A stretch of 64,000 nucleotides of DNA from positions 45,474-109,473 of the forward strand of contig NTHE01000025.1 of NCBI GenBank assembly GCA_002551355.1, given 5' to 3'. The first letter of the stretch is position 1. Each line of letters starts with the position of its first letter. A model generated the notes under the pieces. It was given only the letters and a program-made list of their open reading frames with translations, searched no databases and was not told the DNA's origin. Source of the stretch: Streptomyces sp. man185. GTDB lineage: Bacteria > Actinomycetota > Actinomycetes > Streptomycetales > Streptomycetaceae. Positions 34,446 through 41,329 of the stretch are shown piece after piece. The position numbers were made by a program, and so were the translations under genes.

Positions 34446-34653
34446 ATGCCTCCCGACCGCCACCACGGCCGACGCGGACGTCACCGAAGCCCCTCCGGAA
34501 GACCCGACCGCTCACATTCTGCGGATCAACGCGGGGCTGAGCTGCGACGGAGACTCCGTCTCCCTCACCGCCGCCTCCCAGCCGAGCATCGAGGAACTCG
34601 CGCTCGGCGCCCTGCCCGGTCTGCCCAAGGTCGCCGTCCACTGGCCCCTCATC
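34446..34653 (+). pseudogene. Remnant of a high-affinity (group 1h/5) [NiFe]-hydrogenase small subunit
   Basis: An ATG with GAGGAGG is retained at 34446, but the matching protein sequence lies in another frame (frame of 34459), so a frameshift occurred within the first five codons. The readable part gives ILRINAGLSCDGDSVSL, SQPSIEELALGALPGLPKVA and VHWPLI, the N-terminus of the HhyS-type small subunit including the first Fe-S cysteine. It breaks off right where the family continues with DFECG, 25 bases before the end of the convergent LD-carboxypeptidase gene. About 65 of roughly 350 residues remain. No large subunit or maturation genes are in the window. Confidence 0.75.
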
Positions 34654-34677
34654 GCTCACGGGGGAAAGGCCCCGTGG

Positions 34678-35706
34678 TCAGTCCAGCGTCTGCGTCAGCT
34701 CGCTGCGCGTGGCGGTGTGCACGACCCTGCACCGTGCCCCGTTGACGAGTGGCAGGTACGGCGGCACATGGCCGCACTCGACGTCGGCGACGATCGGCAC
34801 GTTCAGCGGCCCGAGCGCGTCGATCACGGCCTGGTGCTGGGTGAGCGAAGCGGTGTCCGGGGCCGAGGTCCGGCCGACGAGCACGGCTTCGGCCGCGTCG
34901 AAGAAGCCGGCCAGCCGCATCCCGTGCAGGTAGCGGCAGATGGCGAACGCGTCGTCGCCGCCGGCCTCCACGTACACGAGAAGTCCCTCCGGGGCGTGCG
35001 TCCGGGCGAACGTCGAGGTGTCGAGGTACGGCGTCCCGGTGAGGTTGCACAGCATCTCGATACAGCCCCCGACCAGCCGTCCCTCGACGTCCACGTCGCC
35101 GCTGCCGTCGAGCCGGGTCCAACGGCCCGGGACGTCGAGGGTGAGCGTACGGGCGTCGGGGTGCTCCGCCCAGTCGTCCCAGCCCGAGGCGCGGTGCCGT
35201 TCCGGCGGGATCTGGGTGAACCGGTGGCCCGGCGGGGCGGCGACGATCTCGAGCCAGGACACCAGTCCCTCCGGCACCCGGTACGGGGTGTCCATGAGGT
35301 TGTTCCCGTGCACGGTCGCCACCCCGGTGAGCAGGGTCAGTGGCGTCATCACGGTCGACATGTCCGAGTAACCCACCACCCAGGTCGGCTCCGCCGCACG
35401 CACCGCCTCCCAGTCGACCAGCGGCAGCAGGTCGATGGCGGTCTCCCCGCCCCACGGCGGCACCACGGCCCTGATCCCGGGGTCCGTCAGCATCGCCGTC
35501 AACTCGGCCGCCCGGTCGGCCGCGGGCGCGCTGACGTGCCCGGAGCCGTCCATGCACCTGCCGGTCACGACCTCGTACCCGCGCGCCTCGACATCGCGCA
35601 CCGCCACGGCGAGTCGTTCGCGCAGCTCCTTGGGCACCCCGCTCGACGGGGACGTGACGCCGACGCGGTCACCGGGGCGCAGAGGGCGCGGATATCGAAC
35701 GGACAT
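34678..35706 (-). CDS. LD-carboxypeptidase (peptidase S66, MccF-like)
   Basis: The 342-residue protein starts MSVRYPRPLRPGDRVGVTSP and carries the S66 features: PWGGETAIDLLPL, the nucleophile GYSDMSTV, a conserved Glu in the VYVEAGGDDAFA segment, and ECGHVPPYLPLVNGA with the catalytic His. Family members cut L,D-bonds in peptidoglycan tetrapeptides, and the MccF branch inactivates microcin-C-like antibiotics. The broader PWGG form seems nearer to the MccF-like branch, but this is not certain. It faces the hydrogenase fragment. Confidence 0.85.
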   Translation of the reverse strand: MSVRYPRPLRPGDRVGVTSPSSGVPKELRERLAVAVRDVEARGYEVVTGRCMDGSGHVSAPAADRAAELTAMLTDPGIRAVVPPWGGETAIDLLPLVDWEAVRAAEPTWVVGYSDMSTVMTPLTLLTGVATVHGNNLMDTPYRVPEGLVSWLEIVAAPPGHRFTQIPPERHRASGWDDWAEHPDARTLTLDVPGRWTRLDGSGDVDVEGRLVGGCIEMLCNLTGTPYLDTSTFARTHAPEGLLVYVEAGGDDAFAICRYLHGMRLAGFFDAAEAVLVGRTSAPDTASLTQHQAVIDALGPLNVPIVADVECGHVPPYLPLVNGARCRVVHTATRSELTQTLD

Positions 35707-35779
35707 GCGCTGGATTCTGGCACGACACCCCGCGCGAGGTCAGCGCATTTCGGTCGCCTGCGGGGACAGACCGGCGTGG

Positions 35780-36121
35780 GACCGTGAAGCCGCCTCGGGT
35801 GGCCGGAGCGAAGGGCGCGGGCGCCATCCAGGTCCCCACCTTCGGGGCGGTGACGTTCCCCCGCTCGGCGGTCTTCTCGGGGTCGACGTTCGCCACGCCC
35901 CACGAGAACCCGAGCCGGTCCGGCTCGCCCGCGCATCCCTCGCTGATGCTGAAGCACGGCCGCTCGCCGGCGGGCCCCGCGTCGGACCGGGTGACGACGG
36001 CGGTGAGCGTGGCCGTGCCGCCGGTGACCAGGCAGTCCACCCGGGCCTTCGCCGTGGCGATCTGCCCCGTGGAGGGAGGGAACGCGCATGGTGAACTCCT
36101 CTTTCGCAGGGTGTTTGCCAC
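35780..36121 (-). pseudogene. Fragment of a secreted-type protein, probably decayed
   Basis: A minus-strand open frame runs from 36121 to 35669 and contains protein-like sequence in its middle (CLVTGGTATLTAVVTRSDAG, CFSISEGCAGEPDRLGFSWG, GTWMAPAPFAPATRGGFTV) reminiscent of the C-terminus of an exported repeat protein. The first 20 codons look random, no signal peptide is present, and the last 35 codons lose protein character. I read it as a truncated remnant rather than a gene; the real extent is uncertain. Confidence 0.4.
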
Positions 36122-36294
36122 GGGCGTCTGACGTGGTCACCAGCTTGGTCCCGGGCCCCCGTCGGATCAATCTGCCGATCGGCAGATGCGCGGGTGCGGT
36201 GCCGTCGGGCTCCTCCGCCGAGCGGCGGAGGAGCGGGGTGCGCGCCGTCGTCTGCCGGCCCTGTGACCGATGCCGTCTCGAACCGGTGGCCACG

Positions 36295-36313
36295 GAAGGT
36301 TAGGCTGGCCTAA
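36295..36313. promoter_or_regulatory. Iron box before the siderophore-interacting protein gene
   Basis: GAAGGTTAGGCTGGCCTAA matches 16 of 19 positions of TWAGGTWAGSCTWACCTWA, the DmdR/IdeR iron-repressor site. It lies 71-89 bases before the start codon, a typical operator position for iron-starvation genes. Confidence 0.8.
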
Positions 36314-36383
36314 GTCAATTCGGTTCTCTCGTCCCCGCGGGCGAGGCGCTCAGGCCGACCACGCGTACGAAGGGGCAGAGTCC

Positions 36384-37277
36384 ATGACGATCCACCGAGC
36401 CGTCGTCGCCCGAGTGCAGCCGCTCACCGTGAGCCTGACCCGCGTCACCCTCCACGGTGAGGGGCTGGCGGGATTCCGGACCACCGGCGTCGGCGACGAG
36501 TACGTGCGGATCTTCCTCCCGCACGGCCCGGACCGCACCGACGTGTCCCTGCCCCGGACCACAGAGCAGGGCGGGTGGGAGACCCCCGAGGGGCAGCCCG
36601 TCGCACCGATGCGCACGTACACGATCCGCGCGGTCCGCCCGGAGGCCGGCGAGCTCGACATCGACTTCGTGCTGCACGAGGGCGGCGTGGCGTCCGGCTG
36701 GGCTGCCGAGGCGCGGCCCGGGGACGTGGTGGGCGTCAACGATCCCACCGGGCTCTACAGCCCTCCGGCCGATCTCTCCTGGCAGGTGCTGGTCGCCGAC
36801 CAGACCGGTCTGCCCGCTGCCGCCCGGCTGCTGGAGAACACCCCGGACCACGTCCGGACCCGGGTGGTCCTGGAGGCGCCCGACCCCTCGGCCGCGCTGC
36901 CGCTGCGGGAGCCGGCCGACTCCAAGGTGACCTGGACCTACGGCGGGAACGGCCATGGCCCCAGCCGCCTGGCCGACCTGGTGGCCGCCGCCGTCCCGCC
37001 CGGCACGGACCTCGCGGGCGGGTACGTCTGGGTGGCCGGGGAGACCAACGCGCTGCGCGCGGTGCGCCGCTACCTCCGTCGCGAGCTGGGGCTGCCGGCG
37101 GAGCGCTTCAAGGTCGTCGGCTACTGGATACCGAACTCCGACACCTGGTCCGAGCGGTACGAAGCCCTGCCCGACACCGTGCGCTCCGAGCTGGAGGCCC
37201 TCTGGAACAACCCTGCCGGCGACTCCGAGGACCTCACCATCCGCTACGAGGCCCGCCTCAGCGACCTCGGACTCTGA
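36384..37277 (+). CDS. Siderophore-interacting protein, NADPH ferric-siderophore reductase (ViuB-like)
   Basis: The 297-residue flavoprotein starts MTIHRAVVARVQPLTVSLTR with GAAGGGG upstream. It shows the FAD-binding PMRTYTIRAVRPEAGELDID, the FVLHEGGVASGWA segment, VLVADQTGLPAAARLLE and the C-terminal WVAGETNALRAVRRYLRREL, then KVVGYW. This is the SIP family, cytoplasmic reductases that free iron from imported ferric siderophores. It has a strong iron box. The following sequence contains decayed FecCD permease fragments, so a linked uptake system appears to have been lost. Confidence 0.9.
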   Translation: MTIHRAVVARVQPLTVSLTRVTLHGEGLAGFRTTGVGDEYVRIFLPHGPDRTDVSLPRTTEQGGWETPEGQPVAPMRTYTIRAVRPEAGELDIDFVLHEGGVASGWAAEARPGDVVGVNDPTGLYSPPADLSWQVLVADQTGLPAAARLLENTPDHVRTRVVLEAPDPSAALPLREPADSKVTWTYGGNGHGPSRLADLVAAAVPPGTDLAGGYVWVAGETNALRAVRRYLRRELGLPAERFKVVGYWIPNSDTWSERYEALPDTVRSELEALWNNPAGDSEDLTIRYEARLSDLGL

Positions 37278-37332
37278 CCGGCCCCGGGGCCCCGGTCCCG
37301 CGACCGGCCTCCTCGGTCGCCGCGATCTCAGG

Positions 37333-37351
37333 CAAGGTCAGCCCTACTTCG
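37333..37351. promoter_or_regulatory. Weak iron-box-like sequence beside the decayed permease
   Basis: CAAGGTCAGCCCTACTTCG matches 13 of 19 consensus positions and precedes a G12 run. It may be a mutated operator of the lost transporter; alone it would not be convincing. Confidence 0.3.
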
Positions 37352-37352
37352 C

Positions 37353-37364
37353 GGGGGGGGGGGG
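37353..37364. repeat. Run of twelve G residues
   Basis: A G12 homopolymer stands between the reductase gene and the permease fragment. Such a run is prone to slippage or sequencing error, so its exact length should be read with care. Confidence 0.9.
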
Positions 37365-37381
37365 CCGGTTGATGGTCCGTT

Positions 37382-37690
37382 GTGCCACCGCGATCGCTGG
37401 AAGCCGCGGGGCCGATCGGCTTCGTGGGCCTGGTCGTTCCGCTGGTTGCGCGCTGGCCGGCCGGTCCGGACCTGCGCTGGGTGCTGCCGTATTCCATTTT
37501 GGTCGGTTGTGCGCTGGTCGTGAGCGGCGCGACCTTCCAGAGCGTATCCGGCTGGTTCTCATCGGGCTCGGCGTGACCGCGATGCTCGGACGGTCAGCTC
37601 CTATCCGCTCATCCGCTCCTCCCTCGACGACGCCCGGAACGCGCACATCTGGCTCGTCGGGTCGCTCGACGGGCTGGGCCGGTCCTCGGT
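37382..37690 (+). pseudogene. Fused fragments of FecCD-type siderophore ABC permeases
   Basis: Three pieces in three frames are recognisable. Piece one (frame of 37382) reads AGPIGFVGLVVPLVARWPAG then PDLRWVLPYSILVG, the late part of a FecCD permease, and runs on into CALVVSGATFQSVSG, the early part of a second permease. Piece two (from 37543) gives RIRLVLIGLGVTAML from the middle of such a permease. Piece three (from 37596) gives SSYPLIRSSLDDARNAHIWL then VGSLDGLG, the next conserved block. So two tandem permease genes were joined by deletion and then frameshifted. Nothing else of the transporter remains. Confidence 0.75.
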
Positions 37691-37886
37691 GCCAGCCTCA
37701 GCCCTGGGGGCAGGCCGGTCTCGGCGGGGCGGTGAGCGCCGGGCTGCTCCCGGCCGCACACCTTGCTTCCGGCCAGGTCTTCGCTGGGAGCCGCAAGCAA
37801 GCCGACAAATCCGCTGGGGCACAGGTGATTTGCGGGATTCGGCGAGTCAACCGCGAGATAGGCGGGTATGGTCGCTGCCATGTGAG

Positions 37887-37905
37887 TAAAGATAGCCTTA
37901 CCTAA
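37887..37905. promoter_or_regulatory. Iron box before the MbtH gene
   Basis: TAAAGATAGCCTTACCTAA matches 17 of 19 positions of the iron-box consensus, the best in the window. It ends 16 bases before the MbtH GTG start, so a bound repressor would block transcription directly. Confidence 0.85.
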
Positions 37906-37921
37906 ATAGATGGAGGATTCG

Positions 37922-38134
37922 GTGGCCAATCCGTTCGAGGACGAAGACAGCACCTATCTGGTGCTCGTCAACGACGAGGGACAGCACTCCTTGTGGCCGG
38001 CGTTCGCCGAGGTGCCCGCCGGATGGGCCGTGGCTCACCCGGAGGGCACCCGCCAGGCCTGCCTGGACTACGTGGAACAGAACTGGACCGACCTGCGGCC
38101 CAAGAGCCTGATAGCGACCATGGATCCGACATGA
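37922..38134 (+). CDS. MbtH-like protein (NRPS adenylation partner)
   Basis: The GTG at 37922 has GGAGG five bases before it and yields the standard family start VANPFEDEDSTYLVLVNDEG; an in-frame ATG at 37910 would place the ribosome site inside the gene. The 70 residues keep the invariant GQHSLWP, AGW, and YVEQNWTDLRPKSL with its tryptophans, so it should be functional. MbtH proteins bind and activate adenylation domains of nonribosomal peptide synthetases. No NRPS gene is in the window. The strong iron box implies a siderophore NRPS elsewhere in the genome as partner. Confidence 0.92.
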   Translation: MANPFEDEDSTYLVLVNDEGQHSLWPAFAEVPAGWAVAHPEGTRQACLDYVEQNWTDLRPKSLIATMDPT

Positions 38135-38369
38135 GGCTCCCCCCAAGTGCCGCAGCCTCCCGTACACCTGGCTGTGGACGTACGAGGGCACGCACGTCGG
38201 GCCGACCATCGAGGCGAAGCGCGGCAGCGGGCTCCGTATCGCCTGGGAGAACGACCTGACCGGCGCCCCCCCGTCGGCCGTACGCGTTCCGTCGCGCTGC
38301 CGTCAAACGGCTCCACCGCGTCATCCGTCTCGACGAGGACGCGAGGACGCCCTGCTGGCCCACAACTGA
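38130..38369 (+). pseudogene. Fragment of a multicopper oxidase N-terminal cupredoxin domain
   Basis: In the frame of 38145 one reads CRSLPYTWLWTYEGTHVGPT then IEAKRGSGLRIAWENDLTGA, which matches the first cupredoxin domain of multicopper oxidases of the phenoxazinone synthase/CotA type (the TYEG-GPTIE-RG-W-N pattern). After about residue 40 the sequence leaves this pattern and stops at 38369. No copper-binding HxH motif is present, so the fragment cannot be active. A strong hairpin follows. Confidence 0.6.
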
Positions 38370-38382
38370 GACCCCGGTCGCC

Positions 38383-38419
38383 CCGACGGCCCCGCACACA
38401 CCTGGTGCGGGGCCGTCGG
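38383..38419 (+). terminator. Perfect 15-bp hairpin
   Basis: CCGACGGCCCCGCAC pairs perfectly with 38405-38419 around a seven-base loop, after the multicopper-oxidase fragment and MbtH gene. Confidence 0.8.
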
Positions 38420-38500
38420 CGTGCTCGCGGCACCGGTACGCGACACCCCCTAGGCTGCGATCCGGCACCGGCCCCGACCGATCCAGGAGCGCACCCCCGC

Positions 38501-39058
38501 ATGAACCACCCTGTCCGCGACTTCCCCTTCCCCGACGCCCTCGGCCCCGACGCGTCCCCCGCACCGCATCCGCTGCTCGCCCCGGTGTCCGCATACCTCG
38601 GCACCTGGCGGGGCGCGGGCCGCGGCGGGTATCCGACGCTGGAGGCGGATTTCACCTACGCGCAGGAGGTCACGTTCAGCCACGACGGGCGGCCGTTCCT
38701 CGCGTACGAGGCCCGGGCCTGGCTGCTCGACGCGGAGGGCGACCCGCTGCGGCCGTCCGCCCGGGAGAGCGGCTGGTGGCGACTGCAGCCGGACGGACGG
38801 GTGGAGGCCCTGATCACCCAGCCCACCGGCATCGCGGAGATCCTGGCCGGCCACGCTCGCGACGGCGTTGTCGATCTCGCCACCGAACAGGTCTCCATCG
38901 CGCCCACCGCCAAGGAGGTCGACGCCACCCGCCGCCGCTACACCCTGACGGATCAGGACACGCTCGCCTTCGTCCACGACCTCGCCGCGGTCGGCCGGCC
39001 GCTGCAGCACCACCTGACGGCCGAACTCCGCCGAGCAGCGCCTGGCCAGGGCATGTAG
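38501..39058 (+). CDS. Nitrobindin-like heme-binding beta-barrel protein
   Basis: The 185-residue protein starts MNHPVRDFPFPDALGPDASP and contains the nitrobindin signature YLGTWRGAGRGGYPTLEADF, followed by antiparallel strands (YAQEVTFSHDGRPFLAYEAR, ESGWWRLQPDGRVEAL) and a C-terminal HDLAAVGRPLQHHL where the proximal heme histidine is expected. Homologues bind ferric heme and turn peroxynitrite into nitrate. It appears to be a single gene. Confidence 0.85.
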   Translation: MNHPVRDFPFPDALGPDASPAPHPLLAPVSAYLGTWRGAGRGGYPTLEADFTYAQEVTFSHDGRPFLAYEARAWLLDAEGDPLRPSARESGWWRLQPDGRVEALITQPTGIAEILAGHARDGVVDLATEQVSIAPTAKEVDATRRRYTLTDQDTLAFVHDLAAVGRPLQHHLTAELRRAAPGQGM

Positions 39059-39145
39059 TTGCCGGAGCGTGACCGAAGCGGCGGCATGGAGGCCGGCCTG
39101 CGGGGCAGGTGCACGGGAAGCCAGGAGAACAGGAGCACCTTTCCG

Positions 39146-39574
39146 ATGTCCCTTCCCTCGTACCCGGATTCCCCGTACCCGGGGCAGCCCGCAGCCGACC
39201 CCGACCCCTACGGCGGTCAGCAGCCGGCCCGGACGAACGGCTTCGCCGTCGCCGCCCTGGTCCTCGGCCTCGTCGCCTGCCTGCTCTTCTGGACCGTGGT
39301 GGGCGGTCTGCTCCTCGGCCTGCTCGCCATCGTCTTCGGCATCGTCGCCGCGCTCCGTACCCGCCAGGGCCGCGCGCCGCGCCGGGTGATGGCGATAGTC
39401 GGGGCCGCGTTCGGGGCGCTCGGGCTCATCGGGTCCGTGATCGTCCTCGTGGTGGCCGTCTCCGTGTTCGACTCGCAGGAGTTCAAGAACTTCGAGGACT
39501 GCGTGGACCAGGCCAATGGGCAGGCCGCCGAGGACCGGTGCGCGGACGACTTCGTCGACGAGCTGACCAACTGA
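39146..39574 (+). CDS. DUF4190 membrane protein
   Basis: The 142-residue protein has a proline-rich N-terminus (YPGQPAADPDPYGGQQPA), then two long hydrophobic segments (GFAVAALVLGLVACLLFWTV with GGLLLGLLAIVFGIVAALR, and VMAIVGAAFGALGLIGSVIV) as in the DUF4190 family, and an extracellular tail with two cysteines (EDCVDQ, DRCADDF) that probably form a disulfide. Function unknown. AGGAG lies about nine bases before the ATG. Confidence 0.75.
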   Translation: MSLPSYPDSPYPGQPAADPDPYGGQQPARTNGFAVAALVLGLVACLLFWTVVGGLLLGLLAIVFGIVAALRTRQGRAPRRVMAIVGAAFGALGLIGSVIVLVVAVSVFDSQEFKNFEDCVDQANGQAAEDRCADDFVDELTN

Positions 39575-39623
39575 CGGATCCCGGAGCGGCCGCCGACCCG
39601 GGGGCAGGGCGTAGGCTCGGCCC

Positions 39624-40010
39624 ATGGTGCATGTACTGGGCAGCAGGATCCTGCTGCACCCCACCGACCCCGAGCGTTCCCGCGCCTTCTACGGCGAGGC
39701 TCTCGGCCTCGCCGTCTACCGCGAGTTCGGTACGGGACCCGAGCGCGGCACCGTCTACTTCCTGGGCGGCGGATTCCTGGAGGTCTCCGGCCGGGGCGAC
39801 GGCCCGCCCTCGGCCTCCCTGCAGATGTGGCTCCAGGTCGACGACGCCGAGGCCGCCCACGACGAACTGCGGTCGAAAGGCGTGACCGTTCTCCGACCGC
39901 CGAGGCGCGAGCCCTGGGGGCTCGTCGAGATGTGGATCGAGGATCCCGACGGATTGCGGATCGCCGTCGTCGAGGTGCCGGACGACCATCCCCTGCGCTA
40001 CCGGCCCTGA
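39624..40010 (+). CDS. VOC-superfamily glyoxalase-like protein
   Basis: A 128-residue protein of the vicinal-oxygen-chelate fold: VHVLGSRILLHPTDPERSRA at the start and WGLVEMWIEDPDGLRIAVVE near the end. The metal residues His, Glu and Glu are partly identifiable. A TAGGCT hexamer ends six bases before the ATG, so the message is probably leaderless. The substrate is unknown. Confidence 0.8.
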   Translation: MVHVLGSRILLHPTDPERSRAFYGEALGLAVYREFGTGPERGTVYFLGGGFLEVSGRGDGPPSASLQMWLQVDDAEAAHDELRSKGVTVLRPPRREPWGLVEMWIEDPDGLRIAVVEVPDDHPLRYRP

Positions 40011-40177
40011 CCGGCGACCTCAGCACATCAGTCCACCCCCGCTCGGCGCCGCACCGCCGGTTGCACGCGCACCGGGTGTTTGCCACGGTGTGGGTGGGTA
40101 GGCGGCCCGGTGATCACCGGGCCGCACCGCCCGTTGGACCGTCCGCAATGGAGCACGAAGCAGAGAAGGAGGGTTCG

Positions 40178-40255
40178 ATGTCCTCGAAGCGACGTCGTAA
40201 GAAGAAGGCCCGCCGCAAGAACGGCGCGAACCACGGCAAGCGTCCGCAGAGCTGA
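40178..40255 (+). CDS. Small basic ribosomal protein, bL37-like (25 residues)
   Basis: A strong ribosome site (AAGGAGG) five bases before the ATG leads into MSSKRRRKKKARRKNGANHG and KRPQS. Length, extreme basic charge and the NGANHGKRP end resemble the short actinobacterial ribosomal protein bL37 seen in mycobacterial 50S structures. The sequence comparison is from memory. A stable terminator follows 16 bases after the stop. Confidence 0.7.
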   Translation: MSSKRRRKKKARRKNGANHGKRPQS

Positions 40256-40271
40256 GAGAGCGTCGTAACAC

Positions 40272-40313
40272 GCCGCGGCCCCACCAAGCCGAGAAGCTTG
40301 GTGGGGCCGCGGC
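40272..40313. terminator. Perfect 18-bp hairpin between convergent units
   Basis: GCCGCGGCCCCACCAAGC pairs fully with 40296-40313 around CGAGAA and is followed by GGTTTCC. It serves the bL37-like gene and perhaps the convergent polyol operon, whose last gene ends at 40385. Confidence 0.9.
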
Positions 40314-40384
40314 GGTTTCCGTGGGCCGGGGGAAGGGCCGTGCGGAACTCGGGTCCTCATGCTGATGCCCGACGAGCGCCGGGT

Positions 40385-41329
40385 TCACACCCCAAGCGGG
40401 GCCGTGGGTTCCGTTCCCGCCCGGGCGCAGACCGAAGCGGCCGTCCCCGCCGCGTACGCCAGCATCGCCCGCGCCTCCCCGTCGGACAGCTCGGTCCGCC
40501 CTTCGCCCTCCGTCCCGAGCCAGGCGAGCATCCCCGCCATGAACGCATCACCCGCGCCGATGGTGTTCACCACCCGCACCGGCACGGCGGGCACGGAGAC
40601 CGCCGGGGCGTCCTGGACGTACGCGGTCGCCCCCCGCGCCCCCCGCGTCAGCACGACCAGCCGGCCCTGCCCGGCGAGCCTGCGGCAGCTCGCCTCCGGC
40701 TCCGCGTCCGGCCACAGCCGTACCAGATCCTCGTCGCTCGCCTTCACGACGTGCGCGAGCGAGACCAGCTCGCGCAACCGCTCCAGGCTCCGTACGGGGT
40801 CCAGCGTGCGGTCCTCGCGCACATTGGGGTCCACCGCCAGCAGTCCGCCGTGGGCCGCCGCCCGCGCGGTGGCGGCCACGATCTCCGCCGCCGGCTCGAC
40901 GACCGCGGCGAGCCCGCCCACGTACACCGCGCCGAAGCGCGTCGCCTCCGCCGTGCGGTCGGGCAGCTCGAAGGTCGCCGTGTCGCCGAGGTGGAAGCGG
41001 TACGTGTTCCCGTGGTCGCCCGGGTCGGCCACCGCGAGTGCCGTGGGCAGTGCCGACCGGGCGCTCAGCGAGAGATCGACGCCTGCCCCGGTCAGCCACG
41101 CCTCGATGCGGCTCCCGAAGGCGTCGTCGCCGAGCCCGCCCACGAAGGACGGCCGCCCGCCCAGACGGGCCAGGCCCACCGCGACGTTGGCGGGCGCGCC
41201 GCCCGGCTGGGCCGTCCGGACCCCGGCGTCCCCGTCGGCCGGCACGAGGTCCACCAGCGCCTCGCCGAGCACGAGGACGGAGCCGGGGCCCCGGCCGGAG
41301 CCGGGGCCCGAGGACGACGCGTCCGTCAC
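40385..41329 (-). CDS. PfkB-family carbohydrate kinase, probable fructokinase
   Basis: The 314-residue enzyme has the two PfkB signatures: GGAPANVAVGLARLGGRPSF near residue 43 and NTIGAGDAFMAGMLAWL with catalytic D261 in GAGD (258-261). It follows the dehydrogenase gene with a four-base ATGA overlap as the last gene of the operon. In a polyol pathway it would phosphorylate the ketose, probably fructose, made by the dehydrogenase. A short glycine/serine tail precedes the fold. Confidence 0.88.
   Translation of the reverse strand: MTDASSSGPGSGRGPGSVLVLGEALVDLVPADGDAGVRTAQPGGAPANVAVGLARLGGRPSFVGGLGDDAFGSRIEAWLTGAGVDLSLSARSALPTALAVADPGDHGNTYRFHLGDTATFELPDRTAEATRFGAVYVGGLAAVVEPAAEIVAATARAAAHGGLLAVDPNVREDRTLDPVRSLERLRELVSLAHVVKASDEDLVRLWPDAEPEASCRRLAGQGRLVVLTRGARGATAYVQDAPAVSVPAVPVRVVNTIGAGDAFMAGMLAWLGTEGEGRTELSDGEARAMLAYAAGTAASVCARAGTEPTAPLGV

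Noticed and set aside
37910..38134. ATG at 37910 as MbtH start
   Set aside because: The ribosome site GGAGG lies after this ATG and in front of the GTG at 37922, which gives the standard MbtH N-terminus.
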